Shown here piece by piece: positions 49,959-57,147 of a stretch of 64,000 bases of DNA. Under the pieces are notes generated by a model. It had not been told where the DNA came from, searched no databases, and worked only from the letters and a program-made list of their open reading frames with translations. A program made the position numbers and the translations under genes. The stretch is taken from assembly GCF_001513965.1 (NCBI RefSeq), contig NZ_KQ948030.1, positions 1 through 64,000 of the forward strand. Direction: 5' to 3'. The number at the start of each line of letters is the position of its first letter. Positions within the stretch are counted from its first letter, which is position 1. This DNA is from Streptomyces cellostaticus. GTDB lineage: Bacteria > Actinomycetota > Actinomycetes > Streptomycetales > Streptomycetaceae.

Positions 49959-51228
49959 TCCCCAGCAGCTGATCGAGGCCGGCCCGGACGCCGTACGGCG
50001 TCTGGCCCGCCGCCGCTACCACCTGGACCTGGACACGCTGACGGCCGCGCTGCGCGCCCGTTCGGCCACACAAGGCGAGGTCACGCGGCTGCGCACCGAG
50101 CTGAACCGCACCGCCAAGGCCCGCCGCTCCGGCCCGCCCACGGAGGCGGAGAAGGAGGCCGCCCGCGCGCTGCGCGCCGAGGTGCAGCAGGCGGAGGCCG
50201 CCGCCCGCACGGCCGCCGGTGAACTGACCGACCTGCTGCTCGGCATCCCCAACCTGCCGCTGGACGCCGTACCGGACGGCGACTCGGAGAAGGAGGCAGT
50301 GGAGATACGGCGCGGGGGTCCGGCCCCGCGTCCGGCCGCCGGGTCCCGGCACCACGCGGAGATCGGCGAGGCGCTCGGCATCCTGGACTCCCCCGCGGCG
50401 GCCCGGCTCTCGGGCGCCCGGTTCAGCGTGGCCCGCGGTGCCGGTGCCCGTCTCGAGCGGGCCCTCGGTGACTTCTTCCTGGACCTGCACACCCGCGAGC
50501 ACGGCTACACCGAGCAGTCGGTGCCGTTCCTGGTCGGCCGGGACACCATGACCGGCACCGGGCAGCTGCCCAAGTTCGAGGAGGACCTGTTCCGCACCCA
50601 GGTCGGCGACCGGGAGCTGTTCCTGATCCCGACGGCCGAGGTGCCGCTGACCAACCTGGTGGCCGGACAACTCCTGGACGCGCGGACCCTGCCGTACGCG
50701 TTCACGGCCCGCACCCCCTGCTTCCGCGCGGAGGCGGGGGCGTACGGCCGGGACACCCGGGGTGTGCTCCGGCTGCACCAGTTCGAGAAGGTGGAGCTGG
50801 TGCGGATCTGCGCGCCGGAGGCGGCGCAGGAGCAGCTGGACCTGATGGTCGCGCACGCCGAGGAGTGCCTGCGCCGACTCGAACTGGCCTTCCGTACGGT
50901 GCTGTTGCCCGCGGGCGACATGGGCTTCTCGGCGCGGATGACGTACGACATCGAGGTGTGGCTGCCCGGTGGCGGCTCCTACCGGGAGATCTCCTCGGTG
51001 TCGGACTGCGGCACGTTCCAGGCCCGTCGCGCGGACATCCGGGTCAAGCGGGCCGACGGCCGCAAGACCCCGGCGGCCACCCTGAACGGCTCGGCACTCC
51101 CGATCGGGCGGACGGTGGCCGCGCTCCTGGAGCAGGGCGTCCAGGACGACGGTTCCGTGCTCCTGCCGGAGGCGCTGGTGCCGTACACCGGGTTCCGGCG
51201 GATCCTGCCGGGTGGGGCGACCGAGTAA
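49951..51228 (+). CDS. Pathway-specific seryl-tRNA synthetase, VlmL-like, 425 aa
   Basis: Class II synthetase. N-terminal coiled-coil arm (about 40-95) that in SerRS grips the long variable arm of tRNA-Ser; core with TAEVPLTN (serine-site TxE, 228-230), motif 2 FRAEAG (Arg259) and motif 3 NGSALPIGRT (379-388). SerRS does not read the anticodon, so it could charge the tRNA-Ser-like RNA at 56753. The valanimycin cluster has an equivalent, VlmL, that feeds seryl-tRNA to VlmA. A housekeeping serS should exist elsewhere. ATG 49951 with AGGAG. Confidence 0.95.
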   Translation: MHDPQQLIEAGPDAVRRLARRRYHLDLDTLTAALRARSATQGEVTRLRTELNRTAKARRSGPPTEAEKEAARALRAEVQQAEAAARTAAGELTDLLLGIPNLPLDAVPDGDSEKEAVEIRRGGPAPRPAAGSRHHAEIGEALGILDSPAAARLSGARFSVARGAGARLERALGDFFLDLHTREHGYTEQSVPFLVGRDTMTGTGQLPKFEEDLFRTQVGDRELFLIPTAEVPLTNLVAGQLLDARTLPYAFTARTPCFRAEAGAYGRDTRGVLRLHQFEKVELVRICAPEAAQEQLDLMVAHAEECLRRLELAFRTVLLPAGDMGFSARMTYDIEVWLPGGGSYREISSVSDCGTFQARRADIRVKRADGRKTPAATLNGSALPIGRTVAALLEQGVQDDGSVLLPEALVPYTGFRRILPGGATE

Positions 51229-51288
51229 CGCACGGCAAAGGGGCGGGGGTTGAGGCCGTAGCCTCAACCCCCGCCCCTTTGCCGTGCG
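51229..51288. terminator. Bidirectional terminator, perfect 28-bp stem
   Basis: Arms 51229-51256 and 51261-51288 are exact reverse complements with a 4-nt loop CGTA, immediately after the SerRS stop and 6 bp before the end of the convergent FabI gene. Confidence 0.9.
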
Positions 51289-51293
51289 GTGGC

Positions 51294-52061
51294 TCACGCG
51301 CCCGTCATGTGCACCCCGCCGTCCACGTGGACGATCTCGCCCGTGGTGCGCGGGAAGAAGTCCGACAGCAGGGCAACCACGCCGCGGGCGGCCGGGTCCG
51401 GGTCGGTGAGGTCCCAGCCGGCCGGGGCCCGGTCGGTGGTCCAGACGTCGGCCAGACCGGCGAAGCCGGGGATGGACTTGGCGGCCATAGAGCGCAGCGG
51501 TCCGGCCGCGACGAGGTTGCAGCGGATCCCGCGGCCGCCGAGGTCGCGGGCCAGATAGCGGCTGGTGGACTCCAGGGCGGCCTTGGCGACGCCCATCCAG
51601 TCGTAGTGCGGCCAGGCGACGGCCGCGTCGAAGGTGAGCCCGACCACCGAGCCGCCGCGCCGCTCCAGCAGGGGCAGGCAGGCGGTGGTCAGCGACTTCA
51701 GGGAGTACGCCGAGACGTGCACGGCCGTCGACACGTCGTCCCAGGTGCCGTCCAGGAAGGAGAAGGCGCCCTCGGGGCCGTAGGCGATGGAGTGCACGAC
51801 GCCGTCGAGGGAGTCGACGTGCCCGCCGATCCGCTCGGCGAGGCTGTCCAGGTGGCCCTGGTCCGTGACGTCCAGCTCGATCACCGGGGCCGGCTTGGGC
51901 AACCGGGCCGCGATGCGCTCGATGAGGGAGAGCCGGCCGAAGCCGGTCAGCAGGACCTCGGCGCCCTCCTCCTGGGCGATCCGGGCGACGTGGAAGGCGA
52001 TGGAGGCGTCCGTGACGACCCCGGTCACCAGGATCCGCTTGCCGGCGAGGATGCCGCTCAC
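51294..52061 (-). CDS. Enoyl-ACP reductase, FabI/InhA type, 255 aa
   Basis: SDR fold very close to InhA in pattern: GILAGKRILVTGVVTDASIA, LDGVVHSIAYGPEGA, catalytic Tyr-x6-Lys in YDWMGVAKAALES, LVAAGPLRSMAAKSI and DFFPRTTGEIVHVDGG. NADH-dependent reduction of enoyl-ACP. An extra FabI in the cluster completes the dedicated fatty acid set; it could also provide resistance if the product inhibits the housekeeping enzyme. GTG 52061 overlaps the ferredoxin stop. Confidence 0.92.
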   Translation of the reverse strand: MSGILAGKRILVTGVVTDASIAFHVARIAQEEGAEVLLTGFGRLSLIERIAARLPKPAPVIELDVTDQGHLDSLAERIGGHVDSLDGVVHSIAYGPEGAFSFLDGTWDDVSTAVHVSAYSLKSLTTACLPLLERRGGSVVGLTFDAAVAWPHYDWMGVAKAALESTSRYLARDLGGRGIRCNLVAAGPLRSMAAKSIPGFAGLADVWTTDRAPAGWDLTDPDPAARGVVALLSDFFPRTTGEIVHVDGGVHMTGA

Positions 52062-52387
52062 GCCACCGACACCCCCTTCGACAGGGCGCTCACCAGCGGC
52101 GAGTCGTGGTCCTGGGGGCCGAGGGAGCTGCCGCCGCCGGGCGCGCCGAGGCCCTCGAAGAAGGCGGCGTTGGAGGCCGCGTGGTCGGCGCCCCACTCCT
52201 CGGGCAGGTCGTCCTGGAAGTAGATGGCATCGACCGGGCAGACCGGTTCGCAGGCTCCGCAGTCCACGCATTCGTCCGGATGGATGTACAGGGCGCGGCG
52301 GCCCTCGTAGATGCAGTCCACGGGGCACTCCTCGATGCAGGAGCGGTCCTTGACGTCGACGCAGGGCAGTCCGATGACGTAGGCCAT
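52058..52387 (-). CDS. Ferredoxin, FdxA-type 3Fe-4S/4Fe-4S, 109 aa
   Basis: Starts MAYVIGLPCVDVKDRSCIEE; cysteine motifs CIEECPVDC and CVDCGACEPVCP fit a seven-iron ferredoxin. ATG 52387 with GAGGAG upstream. It has a longer low-complexity tail than housekeeping FdxA. Likely electron donor to the desaturase or P450 of this cluster. Confidence 0.92.
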   Translation of the reverse strand: MAYVIGLPCVDVKDRSCIEECPVDCIYEGRRALYIHPDECVDCGACEPVCPVDAIYFQDDLPEEWGADHAASNAAFFEGLGAPGGGSSLGPQDHDSPLVSALSKGVSVA

Positions 52388-52415
52388 GCTCAACTCCTCT
52401 TCATGACAGGTAGGT

Positions 52416-53861
52416 TCACTTGACCGGGGTGCCGGTGGTGCGCTCGCCGAGGGTCAGCACGGTGACGGCGAGGACGGCCATGGCGGCGGCGATGACGGCG
52501 AACAGGGCGCCGGGGCCGTGGGCGTCCAGGACCGGCAGCAGCACGAACGGCAGCGCGGCGGCGCTGAGTTTGGACAGCGAGTAGGCGGCACCGGAGGCGG
52601 TGGCGCGGATCGCGGTGGGGTACTGCTCGGACAGGTAGACGTGCGAGACGCTGGAGAAGACGTTGCTGCACAGCGTGTACGCGAAGCCGCACGTCACGAT
52701 CTGCGCGGCCGAGTCCGCATAGGCGAAGCCGAGTCCGGCCACGACCATCGCGGTCGCCGAGAGGGCGATCAGGGTGCGCCGCTCGATGCGGTCCACGACG
52801 GGTAGGGCGAGCGCGGAGCCCACCGGGTAGCCGAGGAAGGACAGCGCGGTGAAGCCGAGGCCGGCGACGATGCCGTAGCCCTTGGCGGCGACGATCTGCG
52901 GGGCCAGCGTGCCGAAGCCGTAGTAGCCGACGACCGAGAGCACGCAGAACAGCCAGAGGACGAGGGTGCGGCGCAGCAGGCCGGGGCCAAGAACATCACG
53001 CAGCCGGGGCTGCGCTCCGAAGGGGCGCGGGACAGCATCGATATGCGGCTCCGCCGCGGGGCGCGACCAGCCACCAGGGTGTCGCAGACGATCGACGGCA
53101 TAGCGCGGCACTTCCGGCGGAGCATCCATCGGCAGTCCACGGCCCGCGGCCTCCGCCTCCATCCGGGCCACCAGCCGCTCGGCCTGAGCAGTCCGGCCGG
53201 TCGCTGCCAGCCAGCGCGGGGACTCGATCAGCTGCCGGCGCAGGCCCCACACCACGGCCGAGCCGAGCGCGCCGAGCACGAACAGCCAGCGCCAGCCGGC
53301 CACGCCCAGCGGGGTCAGCGGCACCAGCCACAGCGCGGCGAAGCCCACCGCGGGCACGCCGCAGAAGGCGAGGGTGTAGGCCCAGGCGATGAAGCGGCCG
53401 CGCTTCTTCGCGGGCAGCACGTCGGCCAGGTAGCAGTCGGACAGCGCCTGCTCGGCGCCGATGCCGATGCCGGCGAAGAAGCGGGTGACGATCAGCCAGG
53501 CGGCGTTCGGGGAGAAGGCACCGAGCAGCGAGAAGACCGAGTAGATGGCGAGGTTGATCAGGAAGGCCCGGCGCCGGCCGAACCGGTCGGCGATCCGGCC
53601 GAGCGTCAGGGAACCGATGAACTGGCCGACGAACACGGAGGCCAGGACGAGTTTGAGCGAGGTGGCGCCGAAGCCGAAGTCGCTCTGCAGCACCTTGCCG
53701 ATGGTGCCCGACAGGTTGTTCTCGAAGGTGTCGAAGAACAGGCCGACGCCGATGACCGCGGTGAGTCTGCGGTGCAGGGGAGTGATCGGCATCCGGTCCA
53801 GGCGGACCCCGATCGGGGCGGGAGCGGTGACTCCGCCCGCCGCCGCGGTGGTCTGGGACAT
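52416..53861 (-). CDS. MFS transporter (sugar/aromatic-acid porter type), 481 aa
   Basis: Twelve helices, motif A GRIADRFGRRRAFL after helix 2, the PESPR-like ESPRWLAATGR motif after helix 6 and a long central loop (about residues 225-290), as in the sugar porter/aromatic acid symporter branch. It could import a precursor or export the product. Lies downstream of the desaturase gene, probably the same operon. Confidence 0.82.
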   Translation of the reverse strand: MSQTTAAAGGVTAPAPIGVRLDRMPITPLHRRLTAVIGVGLFFDTFENNLSGTIGKVLQSDFGFGATSLKLVLASVFVGQFIGSLTLGRIADRFGRRRAFLINLAIYSVFSLLGAFSPNAAWLIVTRFFAGIGIGAEQALSDCYLADVLPAKKRGRFIAWAYTLAFCGVPAVGFAALWLVPLTPLGVAGWRWLFVLGALGSAVVWGLRRQLIESPRWLAATGRTAQAERLVARMEAEAAGRGLPMDAPPEVPRYAVDRLRHPGGWSRPAAEPHIDAVPRPFGAQPRLRDVLGPGLLRRTLVLWLFCVLSVVGYYGFGTLAPQIVAAKGYGIVAGLGFTALSFLGYPVGSALALPVVDRIERRTLIALSATAMVVAGLGFAYADSAAQIVTCGFAYTLCSNVFSSVSHVYLSEQYPTAIRATASGAAYSLSKLSAAALPFVLLPVLDAHGPGALFAVIAAAMAVLAVTVLTLGERTTGTPVK

Positions 53862-54014
53862 GGGGCTGGCTCCTTCGGTACTCCTGGGGACTGTTCATGC
53901 ACCGCTCCCGGGAAGGAACCGCCCGGGCCGCCGACGGGCCCGGGCGTGCGGCCCGGGGGCCGGGGTGTGGGGGGTGTGGGGATGTGGGGGTCGGGCAGGG
54001 GGCGCCGGTGGGGG

Positions 54015-55127
54015 TCAGGCCGCTTCCATGGCCCGGCGCCGGATCTGCTCCTCCACGTCACCGCGCCGCACGGGCGCGCTGACCTCGTGCAGATAGGAAG
54101 CGACCTCGCGGTACGAGGCCCAGAAGCCGACCTCGTGGTACGGCACCCCGCGCTCGGCGCAGTACTGCATGGTCAGTTCCCGGGCACGCCCCAGGTTCTT
54201 CTGCGGCATCGCCGGGAACAGGTGGTGCTCGACCTGGTAGTTGAGGCCGCCGTAGAGGAAGTCGACCAGCCAGTTGGGCCGGATGTTGCGGGAGGTGAGG
54301 ACCTGTCGCTCCAGCCAGTCCAGGGTCTCCTCCTCGCCGTCGCGGATCTGCATGCCCTTGTGGTTCGGGGCGAAGATCATCCCGAAGTAGACGCCGAGGG
54401 CGGCGTGCTGGACCAGGATGAAGGCGACCGCGAGCGCCGGGGACAGGAGGGTGAAGACCAGGGTGAGGTAGACGGCGGCGCGCAGCAGGATCAGGAACGT
54501 CTCCAGCACGGGCCGCTTGGTCTTGCCCTGGACGATCGACAGGACCGCCGTCCTGAGCATCTTGAAGCCCTCGAGCACCAGCAGCACGAAGAACAGCACG
54601 CTCTGGTAGCGCACGACGAACTTCTGGGTGCCCTTGCGGCTCGGGTACTGCTTGATGTCGAAGATGGCGGTGCGCCGGCCGATGTCCGGGTCCATGTCCA
54701 GGTGGTTGGGGTTGCTGTGGTGCCGGTTGTGGTGGTTGACCCACCAGCCGTAGCTGACCCCGTTGACCAGGTTGGCGTGGACGTAGCCGACCGCGGAGGC
54801 GGCCTTCTTGCTGCGGAACATCGCCTTGTGGCCGGCGTCGTGCCACATGAACGCCGACTGGCCGCCGCACAGACCCATCCACACGGCCGTGAGGAGCTGC
54901 CACCAGGAGTCGCCCAGCTCGAAGAAGGCGGCGAACCCGATCAGCAGCAGGGTGGTGTTGAGGGCCAGGCGGCCGACGTAGTACCGCGGGTCGAGGTCGA
55001 GGAGGCCTTCGGCCTTGACCCGTTTGAGCAGTTCGGCGAAGGTCGCCGAGGCACCTGTGCGCTGTCCGGCGCCGGCGCCTCCACCGGTGGCCAGAGCCCC
55101 GGCTTCTTGTGTGTGCGGACGCTGCAT
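54015..55127 (-). CDS. Membrane fatty acyl desaturase, 370 aa
   Basis: Three histidine boxes: HDAGH (first), HNRHH (second) and QVEHH (third), in the order and spacing of acyl-lipid/acyl-CoA desaturases, with hydrophobic stretches between. Di-iron, membrane-bound, needs a ferredoxin. Alkenyl azoxy compounds of the elaiomycin/maniwamycin type have a double bond next to the azoxy nitrogen, and this enzyme is the natural candidate for it. ATG 55127 with AAGGAG; triple TCAG box upstream. Confidence 0.9.
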   Translation of the reverse strand: MQRPHTQEAGALATGGGAGAGQRTGASATFAELLKRVKAEGLLDLDPRYYVGRLALNTTLLLIGFAAFFELGDSWWQLLTAVWMGLCGGQSAFMWHDAGHKAMFRSKKAASAVGYVHANLVNGVSYGWWVNHHNRHHSNPNHLDMDPDIGRRTAIFDIKQYPSRKGTQKFVVRYQSVLFFVLLVLEGFKMLRTAVLSIVQGKTKRPVLETFLILLRAAVYLTLVFTLLSPALAVAFILVQHAALGVYFGMIFAPNHKGMQIRDGEEETLDWLERQVLTSRNIRPNWLVDFLYGGLNYQVEHHLFPAMPQKNLGRARELTMQYCAERGVPYHEVGFWASYREVASYLHEVSAPVRRGDVEEQIRRRAMEAA

Positions 55128-55330
55128 GCGTTGCTCTCCTTGGGAGAAGTGCCCGGATCGGGCGGCGGCGCCGCTGCCCCGCGGACCTGCGGGCGCCGCG
55201 AGTCGACAAGGCTCCCGCGTGCGGTCACCGTCGGGGGCGGGATCCGCCCGGCGGACCCGGGTGACGGGAGCACAGTGCGGTGCTCCCGGGCCCGGACCGC
55301 CGGGCGAACGTGTGTCCAGCGTTCCGTGGA

Positions 55331-55359
55331 ACGCTGATGTGCCACTGATACCGGTCTGA
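55331..55359 (-). promoter_or_regulatory. SARP-type triple repeat, desaturase operon
   Basis: Minus-strand TCAGACC (55359-55353), TCAGTGG (55348-55342), TCAGCGT (55337-55331), exact 11-bp period. Confidence 0.72.
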
Positions 55360-55391
55360 CCAGGTGTGGGGTGCCGCCTTCAATGGCTCGC

Positions 55392-55541
55392 TCAGGCGGC
55401 CGCTTCGGCGCGCAGCCGCTCGTCGAGGGCGCGTACGACCGTGTCGGCGGCCTCGGCGACCGCCTCGTCGTCGGGCGCGCCGATGACGGCCATCAGCTGC
55501 TCGACCATGGCGTGCTGGAGTTCTTCGGTGGACTGGCTCAT
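55392..55541 (-). CDS. 49-aa acidic helical protein of unknown function
   Basis: ATG 55541 is placed 8-9 nt after AGGAG, and the protein MSQSTEELQHAMVEQLMAVI continues with GAPDDEAVAEAADTVVRALD. All helix-forming, acidic, no Cys. It begins 28 bp after the end of the seryl transferase gene on the same strand. It may be a partner of the transferase or a small carrier-like helper, but no Ser-containing ACP motif is present. Function unknown. Confidence 0.6.
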   Translation of the reverse strand: MSQSTEELQHAMVEQLMAVIGAPDDEAVAEAADTVVRALDERLRAEAAA

Positions 55542-55569
55542 GTCGTCGGCTCCTGTCGGTGACGGTGGG

Positions 55570-56577
55570 TCAGAATGCGTTGCAGGCACGGAAGATGTGC
55601 GCGAAGCCGGGCAGCGAGGCCTGCGGTCCGTCGAAGGCGACGTACTCGGGAATGAGCACGTCGGGGGCCCATTTCTGCTTGTACGACAGCTGCGTCTGCG
55701 CCGGGTACAGGGCCGCGCCCTCGGCCCACAGAGCGTGCATCAGCCACTGGAACGCGGGGCTGTGGCCGTCGAGTTCGTGGCTCGCGTCCAGGCCGGTGAA
55801 CGGCGTGAACCCGAAGTGCAGCCACTCGACGCCCTCGGCGCGGAACACCTCGATGGCGTGCGCGTTGATGGCCTCCATCAGGCCCGGGGAGCCCTCGGGG
55901 ATGCGGCGGCTGAGGTCGTGCATCCAGCCGGCCCGGCTGCCGTAGACCGGCGAGTACGAGATGTAGGCGACCGGGGCGCCGTCGATGGTGCCGACGAAGA
56001 GCCGGCGGTGGGCCTGGACCGCGCCGCCGATCTGGCCGACGAGGAACTCCAGCTGCTGGGCGCCGCCCTTGGAGCCGAGCCAGGCCTGGTCGATGGCGGC
56101 GATGGCGTCCCGCACGTCGGCCGCGTCGACCTCCTGGATCACGAGGCCGTTGCGCACGGCGCGGGAGATCTTGTTGCGCAGCTGCATGAACTTGGTGCCG
56201 CGCAGGGTGAACTCGGCGAGGCCCACCGCCCAGGAGGCGCCGACCTGGTTGACGGTGAAGCCCAGCTGGGCGTAGCGCTCGGCGTCGGCGCGCTGGAGCT
56301 GGACGCCGACCAGGGTGCGGCCCTCGGCGCGGACATGGCTGCGGAAGGCGTCGAGGAGGGTGCCGTAGTCCCCCTCGGCGGCGAAGGGACCGCCGAGCTG
56401 CACGGCGTAGCGGCCGGTGCGGCGGTAGACGACCACACCGTCCGCGCCCGGGACGGTGAAAATACTGTTTCCGCTGTTCAGCGTCAGGAACGAACTCGGG
56501 TTCTCGCTTGCCGTGTGGGTGCGTATGGCATCGAGAACCGGGCTGTCCGAGACGGTTTCGGTGGTGGTCGCGGTCAT
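55570..56577 (-). CDS. Seryl-tRNA-dependent transferase, VlmA-like (LPG-synthase C-domain/GNAT fold), 335 aa
   Basis: The sequence follows the aminoacyl-tRNA-using domain of lysyl-phosphatidylglycerol synthases (DUF2156): FLTLNSGNSIFTVPGADGVVVYRRTGRYAVQLGGPF, then SWAVGLAEFTLRGTKFMQLRNKISRAVRNG and FGFTPFTGLDA. VlmA of this type moves serine from seryl-tRNA onto an alkylhydroxylamine oxygen. Here the substrate would be the fatty hydroxylamine. The ATG at 56577 (AAAGGGG 9 nt upstream) is better than ATG 56607. Divergent from the tRNA-like gene by 175 bp. Confidence 0.85.
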   Translation of the reverse strand: MTATTTETVSDSPVLDAIRTHTASENPSSFLTLNSGNSIFTVPGADGVVVYRRTGRYAVQLGGPFAAEGDYGTLLDAFRSHVRAEGRTLVGVQLQRADAERYAQLGFTVNQVGASWAVGLAEFTLRGTKFMQLRNKISRAVRNGLVIQEVDAADVRDAIAAIDQAWLGSKGGAQQLEFLVGQIGGAVQAHRRLFVGTIDGAPVAYISYSPVYGSRAGWMHDLSRRIPEGSPGLMEAINAHAIEVFRAEGVEWLHFGFTPFTGLDASHELDGHSPAFQWLMHALWAEGAALYPAQTQLSYKQKWAPDVLIPEYVAFDGPQASLPGFAHIFRACNAF

Positions 56578-56670
56578 TCCCGTACCCCTTTCGGGAGCGT
56601 TTTCCATCGAAGGGAGTACAGCACCGACTGGATGCCCGGGAAAAGGGCCGAAAGGAATTCATTGCCTGCG

Positions 56671-56699
56671 TCAGAAGCGTGTCAGCATTCCGTCAGCAG
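56671..56699 (+). promoter_or_regulatory. SARP-type triple repeat, tRNA-like gene
   Basis: TCAGAAG (56671), TCAGCAT (56682), TCAGCAG (56693), exact 11-bp period, oriented toward the tRNA-like gene 53 bp downstream. CACTGT at 56707-56712 is a possible -10. Confidence 0.72.
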
Positions 56700-56752
56700 G
56701 CACTGCCACTGTGGTCCCAGTGAACGGCACGGAAACCCGGAGCCGGGAGCGA

Positions 56753-56849
56753 GGAGAGGTGCCCGGAGTGGCTGATCGGGGACCATGAGCACGCCTCTAG
56801 GTCGGGCCCGCAAAGGCCCACGCAGGTTCAAATCCTGCCCTCTCCGCCA
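56753..56849 (+). tRNA. tRNA-Ser-like RNA with a non-canonical anticodon arm
   Basis: Acceptor stem 56753-56759 pairs perfectly with 56839-56845, followed by discriminator G (56846, the serine identity base) and encoded CCA. D-stem CCCG/CGGG (56762-56765 with 56777-56780) closes an 11-nt loop with AGTGGCTG. Long class II variable arm GGGCC/GGCCC (56804-56808 with 56815-56819). T-arm GCAGG-TTCAAAT-CCTGC (56822-56838). The anticodon region 56781-56803 does not form a normal 5+7+5 arm. The best fold is GACC/GGTC plus GAG/CTC with a 5-nt loop CACGC. In the canonical register the loop CTCTAGG would show CUA (amber) with two stem mismatches. No serine anticodon is available. Everything SerRS needs is kept, so it may be a dedicated seryl carrier. 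A decayed tRNA gene is the alternative. Confidence 0.85.
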
Positions 56850-56885
56850 CCGGCGGTGCGACAGCCGGAGCATCGTCGGACCGGA

Positions 56886-56931
56886 ATTCCGTGCGTGGTG
56901 ACCTCCCATTCACCGACCCGCCGCACGGAAT
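56886..56931 (+). terminator. Hairpin downstream of the tRNA-like gene
   Basis: 10-bp stem ATTCCGTGCG (56886-56895) with CGCACGGAAT (56922-56931) enclosing a smaller GGTGA/TCACC hairpin, 37 bp past the CCA end. A plausible end for the short transcript. Confidence 0.5.
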
Positions 56932-57147
56932 GCATCATCCCACCCCCGGTACTGCGCCGAAGGCGGCTCAGCACCGGATTCCCAGGAACCGCCGGCCCCC
57001 CCGTCCCGGCGGAGCAACCGCCCCGGCGGGCCGCGAAGGAGTCGAGGCCCGCCGGGGCGCGGCGCGTTCGGTCACCCTGTCTTTCACCGCAGCACGAACC
57101 CAGAAAGAAATATCTTCGCCAAGGAATTGCCACCAAGGGGGGAAGAC

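Noticed and set aside
56753..56849. Ordinary housekeeping tRNA-Ser gene
   Set aside because: No serine anticodon can be placed in a normal 7-nt loop, and the anticodon region is 4-5 nt too long, although the rest of the molecule is canonical.
56753..56849. Attachment site of an integrative element at the tRNA 3' end
   Set aside because: No integrase gene or repeated copy of the tRNA 3' segment was noticed in the window.
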